A DNA stretch of 64,000 bases from a bacterium HR28 (lineage in GTDB: Bacteria; Chloroflexota; Chloroflexia; Thermomicrobiales; Thermomicrobiaceae). Under the pieces are notes generated by a model that did no database searches, had not been told where the DNA came from, and saw only the letters and a list, made by a program, of their open reading frames with translations. Positions 8,805 to 16,605 of the stretch are shown piece after piece. The position numbers and the translations under genes were made by a program. The stretch covers positions 434,001 through 498,000 of the forward strand of contig BEIE01000001.1 in NCBI GenBank assembly GCA_002898255.1, read 5' to 3'. Within the stretch, counting starts at the first letter, position 1, and each line of letters opens with the position of its first letter.

Positions 8805-9104
8805 CTAGTGCCCAATCATCCAGGGGCGACCATGGGAGCGGTACCAACGCGGTCTCGGCTCGGGATCGGGCGCGGATAGGCCGAGTTCTTCACGAGAAAC
8901 CACACGAGGCTCATGCCGTGACCGCTCCTCACGTTCCAGCCCTTCGACAATCCACTTTGGAGTTCGCGGTACATTTGGCGGAGTGAAGAGGCGTCGTGCC
9001 AGCTTTCCGCAGTAAGGGCACGTCAATGGCGCCCCTGCATCAACGAGCGGTCGGCGAATCTCAAGAAGCCCGTCACTATCACACCAGTAAGCATAGAGCG
9101 GCAT
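8805..9104 (-). CDS. fmdB: FmdB-family zinc-ribbon protein
   Basis: This 99-residue protein begins MPLYAYWCDSDGLLE and carries CPYCG about 25 residues later. That gives the paired cysteines of the FmdB regulatory zinc ribbon, although the first knuckle has only one cysteine where CxxC is usual. In Methylophilus methylotrophus FmdB is linked to formamidase expression. The polar, Arg/Glu-rich tail is of unknown function. The ATG at 9104 follows GGGAGGATTCTG, and a longer in-frame extension to 9278 lacks a site. It sits 29 bases behind the amide channel gene, in the same transcript as fmdA, which supports the assignment. Confidence 0.85.
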   Translation of the reverse strand: MPLYAYWCDSDGLLEIRRPLVDAGAPLTCPYCGKLARRLFTPPNVPRTPKWIVEGLEREERSRHEPRVVSREELGLSAPDPEPRPRWYRSHGRPWMIGH

Positions 9105-9133
9105 CAGAATCCTCCCGAGAGCTGTCCCGTGTG

Positions 9134-9658
9134 CTAGGCAACGACCGGTTGTAGGTGGCCCATGATGATAAGATAGCCTGGCAACCAGGCGGTAAAGATC
9201 CCCTCCAGGATAGTCAGCCAGGCAACAAGGGATAGGGAAATTCGTCGAGGAACAAGAAGCAGAAAGTAAAAGAACCAAAGCACAGCCCAGGCCAACCAGT
9301 TAATGGTCAACCAATAGCCCCAGGTCGTAGCGGCTCGGATGGCAGTTTCAATTCCGACTGCAACTGCTGTAATGGCCACAAATAGACAGAACCAACCGAG
9401 ACCACGCCCGTCAAAGCTGAAGATACGGTTGATAGCCACCCACAAGTAGGTGAAGGCGAAAAGAAGGACGAGCGCACCAAATGAAACCCTATTGATGTCG
9501 TCCGGATTTCTAACCGCAGTTGTAATTGCTGCAATGAAACCAACTGTGCCGCTGAAGAGGTTAATCACCGCGATTTCGCGATCACCAATCCGGCCACCGA
9601 GCCACAGTCCATTCAGGAAGAGAACAGCACCAACCCAGAGAAGCACAAGGCCAATCAT
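9134..9658 (-). CDS. AmiS/UreI family amide/urea channel
   Basis: This 174-residue, strongly hydrophobic protein has about six membrane helices and the family start IGLVLLWVGAVLFLNGLWLGG. AmiS/UreI proteins are channels for urea or short-chain amides in the cytoplasmic membrane. Placed 86 bases after formamidase and before fmdB, it most likely admits formamide. The ATG at 9658 follows GGGAGGCACTTGCT. The gene ends 29 bases before fmdB. The urea alternative is less likely because no urease genes are seen in the window. Confidence 0.9.
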   Translation of the reverse strand: MIGLVLLWVGAVLFLNGLWLGGRIGDREIAVINLFSGTVGFIAAITTAVRNPDDINRVSFGALVLLFAFTYLWVAINRIFSFDGRGLGWFCLFVAITAVAVGIETAIRAATTWGYWLTINWLAWAVLWFFYFLLLVPRRISLSLVAWLTILEGIFTAWLPGYLIIMGHLQPVVA

Positions 9659-9744
9659 AGCAAGTGCCTCCCTATCCGGGGGCGTGGTCGCACCGGGCAT
9701 CATCCCGGTGCGACCACCTGACACTACGCGGCTTACGCAACGAC

Positions 9745-10998
9745 TCACGTTGCACGCGCGACCTGTCCGCTGGTCGGTGCGGTTGGCGGTTCTTCAGGCA
9801 GAATTGGTCGCTCAAAGATCTCTGTTGGAAGATACAATGTCACGCACGCATTAGGAATATCAACGATTCCGCTTACCCGAACCTCGATCGGAGCAGCGCC
9901 AAGGATAATGTATGCCTGCTCAGCAGTATAGCCGAATTTCTTCAGATATTCGATAGCATTAAGACAGGCCCGACGCATCGCTACAGTTGCATCAAGGTAG
10001 AGCTGCTTGCCCGTCCTTTCGTCAACTGAGATGCCCTCAAAAACGAGATAGTTCGTGTAGCGAGGTTCATAAGGGCTCGAACGGAAGATGGGATTCGTGA
10101 TTCCATACTTTGCCACACCACCTTTGATCAGGTCAACGTGGAGATCAATCCAACCTGCCATTTCGATAGCGCCGCAGAACGTAATCTCACCGTCACCCTG
10201 GGAGAAGTGAAGGTCACCCATAGAGAGCTTGGCACCAGGTACATACACAGGGAAGTAGCAACGCGAGCCACGGGTAAGGTTTTTGATGTCACAGTTGCCG
10301 CCGTGTTCGCGTGGCGGAATAGTACGCGCGGCCTCGCGTGCGGCTCGTTCGAACTCAGGCCCCTTCAGTGTGCCGAGTACGGCATTCTTCTCGAGAGGGG
10401 GTAGCGCGAGGGGTGGTACTCGGTTTGGATCAGTGGCGATAAGCTCCGCTTCACGTCGGTTCCACTCCTGCAGGAGTTCGTGCGACGGAGCGCAACCGAT
10501 CAACCCAGGATGGGCAATACCTACGAAGCGTACACCCGGCACATGTCGAGAAGTGCAGGTTGTGCCGTGAAGATCCCAAATTGCCTTATAAGCATCAGGG
10601 AAGTAGTCAGTGAGAAAGCCTCCCCCATTTACCTTCGCAAAGATACCTGTATAGCCCCACTCTGTGGTTGGCGAGTTGTGCGGTGTCTTCGTTCCGTGTG
10701 GAAAAGGACCAAGGTCAAGGATGTCAACGATGAGGAGATCTCCAGGCTCAGCTCCTTCTACCGCTATTGGGCCACTCAGCACATGATTGCGAGTCAGATC
10801 GACGTCACGGACATCGTTCGCAGAATCATCGTTGCGAATTTGTCCGTCTGTCCATTCCTGACATTCCACCCTGAAGACCTCGCCTGGTTTCACTGATGCT
10901 ACCGGAGGGATATCAGGGTGCCAGCGATTGTGCCCGGGAACAGGTTGCTCTGGCCAAGGCTTTGTCAGGTCAACCTCGAAGACCACCTTTGGGGGCAT
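9745..10998 (-). CDS. fmdA: formamidase
   Basis: This 417-residue enzyme of the acetamidase/formamidase family hydrolyses formamide to formate and ammonia in the cytoplasm. The length and the sequence, including MGDLHFSQGDGEITFCGAIE, HGGNCDIKNLT and RYTNYLVFEG, are typical of FmdA. The formamidase candidate catalytic residues in this family are acidic residues and a cysteine in the GDGEITFCGA region, which is intact. The ATG at 10998 follows GGAAGGAGG by five bases. It is the first gene of a transcript that continues with the amide channel and fmdB and perhaps the formate dehydrogenase, which would consume the formate made here. A strong promoter lies at 11197-11225. Confidence 0.93.
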   Translation of the reverse strand: MPPKVVFEVDLTKPWPEQPVPGHNRWHPDIPPVASVKPGEVFRVECQEWTDGQIRNDDSANDVRDVDLTRNHVLSGPIAVEGAEPGDLLIVDILDLGPFPHGTKTPHNSPTTEWGYTGIFAKVNGGGFLTDYFPDAYKAIWDLHGTTCTSRHVPGVRFVGIAHPGLIGCAPSHELLQEWNRREAELIATDPNRVPPLALPPLEKNAVLGTLKGPEFERAAREAARTIPPREHGGNCDIKNLTRGSRCYFPVYVPGAKLSMGDLHFSQGDGEITFCGAIEMAGWIDLHVDLIKGGVAKYGITNPIFRSSPYEPRYTNYLVFEGISVDERTGKQLYLDATVAMRRACLNAIEYLKKFGYTAEQAYIILGAAPIEVRVSGIVDIPNACVTLYLPTEIFERPILPEEPPTAPTSGQVARAT

Positions 10999-11046
10999 GG
11001 TTTTCCTCCTTCCCTGCACCGGTCAGGGCATTCCTGCAACCAAGGG

Positions 11047-11070
11047 GGCTGTGAACCCGCAAACACAGCC
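11047..11070 (-). repeat. leader hairpin upstream of fmdA
   Basis: In the roughly 190-base leader of fmdA, GGCTGTG and CACAGCC form a perfect 7-bp stem with a 10-base loop. A smaller CCCTG/CAGGG stem lies just before the ribosome binding site. I match no known riboswitch class to it. Confidence 0.45.
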
Positions 11071-11196
11071 TTCTCCTCGCCATCCATAGATGCCAAATAA
11101 CCGAGATTAGGATGGCCTGAAGGTGCAGATATGCTTGTGGCCCTAACAGCCTACCTTCTCACCTTGAATGGTTGTTTATACTGGTGATCCGGATAC

Positions 11197-11225
11197 AGCA
11201 TAACACCTTTCCAAGGGGGTGTCAA
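11197..11225 (-). promoter_or_regulatory. sigma70-type promoter of the fmdA operon
   Basis: TTGACA (11225-11220), a 17-base spacer and TATGCT (11202-11197) give a near-consensus housekeeping promoter on the minus strand. Transcription would start near 11190. The rest of the gap up to 11428 shows no gene. Confidence 0.75.
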
Positions 11226-11428
11226 GAGGGAAACTCCATGCTTGGCTAAGAGGGCCCCTGCCTAACCAAGGCGCGGCCAACACGGGTAGGCTCTTCGAGA
11301 CATGGCCTGGGTTAACAAATCCCGAATCACACTAACAATACTGGAAGCACTCTGCTCGAGGCTGCATTACAGTCTTTCCTGATTAGCTCAACGTACGCGC
11401 ACCTGATCATAAACTTATCTTACAGCAA

Positions 11429-12187
11429 CTACTCTAATCCTTCACTGACCTTTGGCACCGTTGTTGGCGGTGTTCCACTACTTCTGTACCCAAACTGCAC
11501 AAGGGCACGGCGCCAGGCATGCTGCTCTGTGCCGCGTGGTTCGTGCGCGTACCGGTAGTCGGCCTTGCGGAAGAACTCGTCGAGATCGTGCTTGGTTGCC
11601 TCAAGCTCCGCCTGCAACACCTGTAGGACGAGCAGCAGCCCACGCTGTTGCTCCCATCGCGCCGACCGTGCAACACGCAGAGCGTGCGGAACGCAGCAGC
11701 CACCGACCTCGACGAAGCGAGCACGCAGTGTTTCGTCGTACTCCAGAGCTTCCAGCAGCATGGGAATAAAGCTCTCCTGTGTCCGCTCAATCACGTCGCA
11801 GAAGAGACACCCAGCGGTTGGTTGGAGCACTCTGGTCGCCCCTTTGCGCCAGGCTCGGATTCGCGAAGGTCTCTTCTCCGCAACTGCTGCGAGTGAGGTG
11901 CGGAGAGCAGCCAGCAGATCCTCGATGATCCACGAAAACATTGCCGAGACCTGCCACTGCGGTCCACGCTCAGCGACGAGTTTCAGGTGCTCCGCGCAGA
12001 AACCACGCGACTGAACATATTGCAGGACGACCTCAGGCTCCCCGTACGACTCATGAAAGAACCAAAAGAGAAACCGCTCGAGCGCTTCTGCTTCAGCGTG
12101 GCAGAGTGGGCAGCCCGACTTGACAAGCAGATGACGGACCTCGGCGATCACGTAGCGCGGCGGAACTCCACGGTGTGCTGTCTTCAT
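11429..12187 (-). CDS. Cys/His-rich protein of unknown function, DUF6062-like
   Basis: This 252-residue protein has two similar halves. Each carries a CxxC pair followed 35-38 residues later by a CxxH: C26/C29 with C64/H67, and C127/C130 with C164 or C165/H168. The halves look like two metal (zinc or iron-sulfur) sites in a helical frame. From memory it resembles the DUF6062 type of uncharacterised proteins, but I am not certain. No signal peptide or membrane helix is visible. The ATG lies six bases after the universal stress protein stop, so it is the third gene of the antiporter-Usp operon. A link to redox or stress sensing is only suggested by context. Confidence 0.75.
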   Translation of the reverse strand: MKTAHRGVPPRYVIAEVRHLLVKSGCPLCHAEAEALERFLFWFFHESYGEPEVVLQYVQSRGFCAEHLKLVAERGPQWQVSAMFSWIIEDLLAALRTSLAAVAEKRPSRIRAWRKGATRVLQPTAGCLFCDVIERTQESFIPMLLEALEYDETLRARFVEVGGCCVPHALRVARSARWEQQRGLLLVLQVLQAELEATKHDLDEFFRKADYRYAHEPRGTEQHAWRRALVQFGYRSSGTPPTTVPKVSEGLE

Positions 12188-12193
12188 GGCTGG

Positions 12194-12619
12194 TTACCAA
12201 CGCACCACCAAGACGCTGCACGGTGCATGGCGAACAACCTTGTCCGCGGTCGTGCCCAGGAAGACACCCCAGACCCCAGAACGACCACTGTGGCCGATTA
12301 CTAAGAGGTCGAAGTTGCCACGCTGGGCTTCTTGGACCAGCAGCTGCGCGGGATGTCCCATGCGCGTGACCGCATGGAGTTCGATCCCATATTCCGCCGC
12401 CTGTTGGCGAGCAAGCTGCTGTAAGCGCTCGAGCTCTTGCTCGAGCAGTCGGCGTTGCTCATCGATCTCACCGACTGTTGCCGTTACCCAATGGGGTGTC
12501 TCGATGACGGAGAGACTCCAGAGCTCGGCATCAAAGGTACGGGCGAGTTCAATGGCATGGCGCATTGCTGCCTTCGCACCATCTGAGCCGTCAAAGCCGA
12601 CAAGGATTTTGCGGTACAT
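12194..12619 (-). CDS. universal stress protein (UspA family)
   Basis: This 141-residue single-domain Usp begins MYRKILVGFDGSDGAKAAM. Near the C-terminus it has the ATP-binding loop pattern GHSGRSGVWGVFLGTT, followed by HAPCSVLVVR, so it is of the nucleotide-binding type. Such proteins often sit next to transporters and adjust them to energy state. Here the gene begins five bases after the antiporter stop, which supports a regulatory role for that antiporter. The ATG at 12619 follows GAGAGGAGTAACAGCT; an upstream extension to 12706 is not needed. Confidence 0.9.
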   Translation of the reverse strand: MYRKILVGFDGSDGAKAAMRHAIELARTFDAELWSLSVIETPHWVTATVGEIDEQRRLLEQELERLQQLARQQAAEYGIELHAVTRMGHPAQLLVQEAQRGNFDLLVIGHSGRSGVWGVFLGTTADKVVRHAPCSVLVVRW

Positions 12620-12624
12620 AGCTG

Positions 12625-13800
12625 TTACTCCTCTCGTGCGACTGCTGCTCCGACCGGTGCTGACTTGTCGCTCGCCGTCTGTGAGGGAACGTGCGGTAGA
12701 AACCACGTCTGGGCAATCCAGGTGGGGAGCAACGCCGAGCCGATGACAGCAGTGACAAGCGCAGTGTATTGGGCACGGTCAATAATCCCATTATTGAGCC
12801 CGAAGAGCGCCGAGATAGTGCCGAAGGTGAGTCCAGTTGACATTAGTAGGGTGGTGTAGGCTCCGCTCCGGCGCCCCAGACGAAACAGTGCGGTGAGCGG
12901 ACCAACCCCGATCAACTTGGCCAGCGTTTTCACGAGCAACAATGCGACCACAAGACCGAAGCCACTGATGAGGGCTGGAAGAGAGACATAGAGCCCTGCC
13001 TTGAGGAAATACCAGGGTGTCAGCAGTGCGAAAGCGATCGTCCGCAGGCGCACCATCAGCGTCCGCTGGTGCGTGAAAATCCCGGCGACGACCAGACCGA
13101 CAAGGTAAGCCGGGAGCACGGCCTCGCTTTTCGCTCGCGTGGCCAGCCAACCGAGGAAGAAGAGGACCAGCAAGAGGAACTTCACTTCCGGCTCACTCAC
13201 CCGGTTTCCCCACACGGTGACGACGAAGTGCGTCGCCCGCGGGAGAAGGGCCAAGACAGTTGTCATAGTGACGACAAAAACGATCAGCCACCGGTTGTAG
13301 TTGGCAAAGATGAGTCCCAAGGCCAAAACGGTACCGAAGTCGTTCACAAAACAGGCAGCGAGGATTAGCTTGCCGAGTTCAGTTTCATTTAGGCCAGTCT
13401 CGACCATGACGGCATAGACGACCGCGACAGAGGTTGTTGAGAGCGCAATGCCAGCAATCCAGGCCTGCGGCGTTGTCCAGCCAGCGATGAAGCGGGCAAA
13501 AGCTGCAGCGCCGAGGAAGGGGAAGAGAAAACCCGCTATACCAATGGCCAGGCTCGGCTTGAGGTGGCGGCGCAGCGCTTCTGGTTCGATCTCTGCGCCA
13601 GCCAAGAACGTCAGCAGTACCGCACCAAAGCTGGCAAACGTGTTGATCCAGTCAGTTACCTGGAGATGAAGGAGATTACCCGCCGCAACGCCAACCAGGA
13701 TCTCTAAGAGCGCAACTGAGATACCAAGGCGGATCGAGAAGAGACTGGCAACGAGCGCAAGTCCGGTCCACACCGCCGCCATTGCCCAGGTCTGTTCCAT
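12625..13800 (-). CDS. CPA2-type cation/proton antiporter
   Basis: This 391-residue polytopic membrane protein with about 12 helices belongs to the Kef/Na+-H+ exchanger (CPA2) family. Features include LTFLAGAEIEPEALRRH in helix 3-4, the GIALSTTSVAVVYAVM segment, and the FVNDFGTVLALG segment carrying the ND pair that matches the usual ND or DD ion-binding site. It ends without a TrkA-N domain, so regulation may be through the Usp protein encoded next. The ion (Na+ or K+) cannot be told. The ATG at 13800 follows GGGGGTAACACC. A structured leader and a promoter lie upstream. Confidence 0.9.
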   Translation of the reverse strand: MEQTWAMAAVWTGLALVASLFSIRLGISVALLEILVGVAAGNLLHLQVTDWINTFASFGAVLLTFLAGAEIEPEALRRHLKPSLAIGIAGFLFPFLGAAAFARFIAGWTTPQAWIAGIALSTTSVAVVYAVMVETGLNETELGKLILAACFVNDFGTVLALGLIFANYNRWLIVFVVTMTTVLALLPRATHFVVTVWGNRVSEPEVKFLLLVLFFLGWLATRAKSEAVLPAYLVGLVVAGIFTHQRTLMVRLRTIAFALLTPWYFLKAGLYVSLPALISGFGLVVALLLVKTLAKLIGVGPLTALFRLGRRSGAYTTLLMSTGLTFGTISALFGLNNGIIDRAQYTALVTAVIGSALLPTWIAQTWFLPHVPSQTASDKSAPVGAAVAREE

Positions 13801-13834
13801 GGTGTTACCCCCATTCCCGTGCGTCTTGCCCGTT

Positions 13835-13890
13835 CACACGGTCAGGGAACAACCAAAGGCTCCTGCCCACAGACCGTGTGGACAGGAGCC
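13835..13890 (-). promoter_or_regulatory. leader with two mutually exclusive stems
   Basis: The antiporter leader can form stem A, about 13 bp with one mismatch (13858-13870 with 13878-13890), topped by GACCG. Alternatively it can form stem B, a perfect 9-bp pairing of CACACGGTC (minus strand, 13880-13872) with GACCGTGTG (13843-13835). The two share bases and cannot coexist, as in attenuators and riboswitches. Stem A is followed by a U-rich stretch. No known class is matched. Confidence 0.5.
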
Positions 13891-13961
13891 ATCAGCCGTC
13901 AGCGGCAGTTCGGGCGCAAGACACGCCCAGGCGGACTCCATCGCCCTCTTGACCTGAGAGC

Positions 13962-13991
13962 AGGATACCCCCTGCAGGATGACCGTGTCAA
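13962..13991 (-). promoter_or_regulatory. probable promoter of the antiporter operon
   Basis: TTGACA (13991-13986) and TATCCT (13967-13962) are 18 bases apart on the minus strand, placing a start near 13955, just upstream of the structured leader. The -35 box is perfect and the -10 box matches at four of six positions. Confidence 0.55.
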
Positions 13992-14382
13992 TGCATCAGT
14001 CGAGGCGCCCCGGAATGCGGGAGACATCATGGACGATGCCTCACCCAGGTGCGACGAAGCGTTCCTGTGCTGGTCAGCCGCTTCGCTGGGAGAGAGCACG
14101 ATGCTGCCAAAAGCCTGGTCAGCAACGGCAGGCTTCCTGTGAGCGCAATCCAGCACCTACTCCGACTCATCGGAGGTGAGATCCTGCGTACTCTTGGCGC
14201 CCCGTACGACACCCGACGATGTACCTAGAACAGGCGATGCCTAGACTGCCCCTGTCATAGCTGGCCGAGGCTGATGCCTACCCAGGGATAATGTGCACAG
14301 TATCTCGTGCACTGGGCGACGAAGAACCAAACGCCAAAAGCTCGATGGGCCCGTACCGCGAGTCCTATACCGGGCAAAAAAC
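13992..14382. other. gene-free stretch
   Basis: I see no gene, tRNA or strong repeat between the antiporter promoter and the terminator at 14383-14458. Confidence 0.5.
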
Positions 14383-14458
14383 GGCCCCGACGATCCTCGG
14401 TTCGGGTTTCCTACTCCCCTTTCGGGTTTCGGATTCCCGGCCTCGAATCGTCGGGGCC
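14383..14458 (-). terminator. terminator of the gltX transcript
   Basis: GGCCCCGACGAT and ATCGTCGGGGCC form a perfect 12-bp stem, and on the minus strand the stem is followed by GTTTTTTG. The loop of 52 bases is unusually long. The position, some 260 bases after the small membrane protein gene, fits termination of the gltX transcript. Confidence 0.6.
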
Positions 14459-14717
14459 TAGCTTCAGGATACTTCATGCGGGGCTAGACGCAAGAGGAAG
14501 ACGTTACAAAAACGCAACAGTTCTCCTGCGTCCCCAGAGTCTCGATCGGATGCATGACAGGGAGGCATGAAGCCAGACATTCCCTTCGCCGCCCCACCAT
14601 TGCCGGCAGGACTGGCCCGTCGTCCCGCTCCTATCCGGCTTCTGTCAGCGACCGAGCCCTGGTCCCCTGGGGCGAGCAGCGGCGCACGAACCTGGCAAGG
14701 TCGGTCATCCAGAACGC

Positions 14718-14975
14718 TCACCGACGCCGTCGATACCGGACGAGCCAGAAGAGAGCCGCCACCGCTCCAGCCAATGGTGCAAGCGCGAGCAATGCCAGGC
14801 TGAGTTGCAGGGGACTGAGCGCTCCACCGGACCAGACAATGACCGCGACTTGCACGAATACACCGACAAGGACGATGGCCAGTGCGATCGCGACCCCGTA
14901 ACTCTTCCGTGGTCGGTTCTGGAAAGCCGAGTGCACCGGCTCGCCCGCACTCTGCCGATCCCCCTGGGATGCCAC
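14718..14975 (-). CDS. small two-helix membrane protein
   Basis: This 85-residue protein has a polar N-terminus and two clear hydrophobic helices (about residues 27-50 and 57-79), ending in an arginine cluster VRYRRRR that should lie in the cytoplasm. I recognise no family. It starts 12 bases after gltX and probably shares its transcript. A GTGA overlap at its end could couple a further 85-codon frame (14721-14464), but that frame looks non-coding. Confidence 0.55.
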   Translation of the reverse strand: MASQGDRQSAGEPVHSAFQNRPRKSYGVAIALAIVLVGVFVQVAVIVWSGGALSPLQLSLALLALAPLAGAVAALFWLVRYRRRR

Positions 14976-14987
14976 GCCTCCCCCATC

Positions 14988-16505
14988 TCAGTCGGATGCG
15001 CTCGCTGCGCGTGCGGCCAGATACGCGGCCAGCTTCTCCCGCGCTCGCGCCAACCGCTCGAGCGAGCGTTCCCGTCCAAGTACGCGCAGTGTCTCAAACA
15101 GCCCTGGCGACACGGTGCGTCCCGTGACCGCCACACGGATCGGCATGAAGAGTTGTCCTGTCTTGAGGCCAAGCTCCTCAGCCAGTGCCCGTAACCGCCG
15201 CTCCAAGTCGGCCTCATCGGTGAAGTCTGCGTCTTGCAGCACGGCAAGTGTTCGCTCCAGCCCTTGGAGAACAGCCTCGGGCTCCACTTTGCGCTGCAAC
15301 AGCAGTTCCGGATCGTAGTCCTCGACCTCGGTGAAGAAGAAGCGGGTCAGCTCTGGAACTTCACTCAAGAGCTTTGCGCGATCCTTGACCAGCGCAACAA
15401 CTTCGCGGACATAGGCGAACGTCGGGTGTCCCGGATCCTCCGCCTCGGGGCCGACAAGTCCGGCCTCTCGTAAGAACGGGACACACCGGCGGGCGAACTC
15501 GTCGAGTGAGAGGATATGGTTGATGTAGTATTGGTTCATCCACAGAAGCTTTTCAAAGTTGAAGCGCGCTGGGTGCGGGTTGACCTCCTCCAAACGAAAG
15601 AGCTGGATGAGCTCCTCCCGTGAGAAGATCTCGCGCTCGGCGTCATAGGCCCAGCCGAGCAGGGCCAGGTAATTAATCATCGCCTCCGGCAGGTAACCGA
15701 GCCGCTTGAACTCGAGCACCCCGGTCGCACCGTGCCGCTTGGAAAGCTTGCCCTTGCCATCGGGACTCAGAATGAGCGGCAAGTGACAGAGCACCGGCAT
15801 CTCCCACCCGAAGGCACGGTAGAGCTGAGCATGGAGCGGTGCCGAGGGGATCCATTCCTCCGCCCGGAGAATGTGCGAGATCTCCATGTAGTGGTCGTCA
15901 ACCACATTCGCCAGGTGATAGGTCGGGAAACCATCCGACTTGAGCAGGACGAGGTCTTGCAACAGGCGATTCTCGTAGGTGATCTCGCCGCGTAGGAGAT
16001 CGACGATCGTCGTCTCGCCTTCCAGCGGCATCTTGAAACGGATCACCGCCGGCTCACCCCGCTCCAGGCGCGCCTGGACTTCGTCCGGTGGAAGGAAACG
16101 GCAGTGCCGGTCATAGCCGGGGGGCTCGCCGCGCGCCCGCTGCTCTTGCCGCACACGCTCCAAGCGCTCTGGGGTACAGAAGCAGTAATACGCATGGCCG
16201 TGCTCCACCAGCCAGCGTGCGTGCTCCTGGTAAAGCGCAAGTCGCTGGCTCTGGATATAGGGACCGTACGGACCACCAATGTCGGGGCCTTCGTCCCACT
16301 CCAGACCAAGCCACTTCAACCCCTCGATGATCCCTTGGATGCTCTGGCCGACTAAGCGCGCCTGGTCGGTGTCTTCAATACGCAGGATGAACGCACCACC
16401 GTGCTGACGTGCGAAGAGCCAGTTGAAGAGCGCCGTACGCGCCCCACCGACATGGAGGTCTCCCGTCGGGCTCGGGGCAAACCGAACACGGACACGCGTT
16501 GTCAT
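14988..16505 (-). CDS. gltX: glutamate--tRNA ligase
   Basis: This 505-residue class I aminoacyl-tRNA synthetase charges tRNA-Glu. Given the gatA and gatC genes in this window, it may be non-discriminating and also make Glu-tRNA-Gln for transamidation. The N-terminus RFAPSPTGDLHVGGARTALFNWLFA holds the HIGH-type motif, and LSKRHG is the KMSKS-type motif. The CFC...C zinc-ribbon remnant after the Rossmann half (YYCFCTPERL) is partly present. I chose the ATG at 16505, before TTRVRVRFAPSPTG; the frame extends to 16658 but overlaps the divergent gene. The discriminating state is not readable without alignment. Confidence 0.96.
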   Translation of the reverse strand: MTTRVRVRFAPSPTGDLHVGGARTALFNWLFARQHGGAFILRIEDTDQARLVGQSIQGIIEGLKWLGLEWDEGPDIGGPYGPYIQSQRLALYQEHARWLVEHGHAYYCFCTPERLERVRQEQRARGEPPGYDRHCRFLPPDEVQARLERGEPAVIRFKMPLEGETTIVDLLRGEITYENRLLQDLVLLKSDGFPTYHLANVVDDHYMEISHILRAEEWIPSAPLHAQLYRAFGWEMPVLCHLPLILSPDGKGKLSKRHGATGVLEFKRLGYLPEAMINYLALLGWAYDAEREIFSREELIQLFRLEEVNPHPARFNFEKLLWMNQYYINHILSLDEFARRCVPFLREAGLVGPEAEDPGHPTFAYVREVVALVKDRAKLLSEVPELTRFFFTEVEDYDPELLLQRKVEPEAVLQGLERTLAVLQDADFTDEADLERRLRALAEELGLKTGQLFMPIRVAVTGRTVSPGLFETLRVLGRERSLERLARAREKLAAYLAARAASASD

Positions 16506-16605
16506 CGTCGCTTCCCTCGCCTCCTGGCGCGGGCTGGCCGCGCTGTCAGCAAGTATGCAACGCTCGTACCCAGGGAGACCCACACCGCAGAGGGGGAGAA
16601 GCAGT

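Noticed and set aside
14464-14721. 85-codon frame coupled by GTGA to the small membrane protein
   Set aside because: Its composition is non-coding-like, it has no hydrophobic or domain pattern, and it runs into the terminator.
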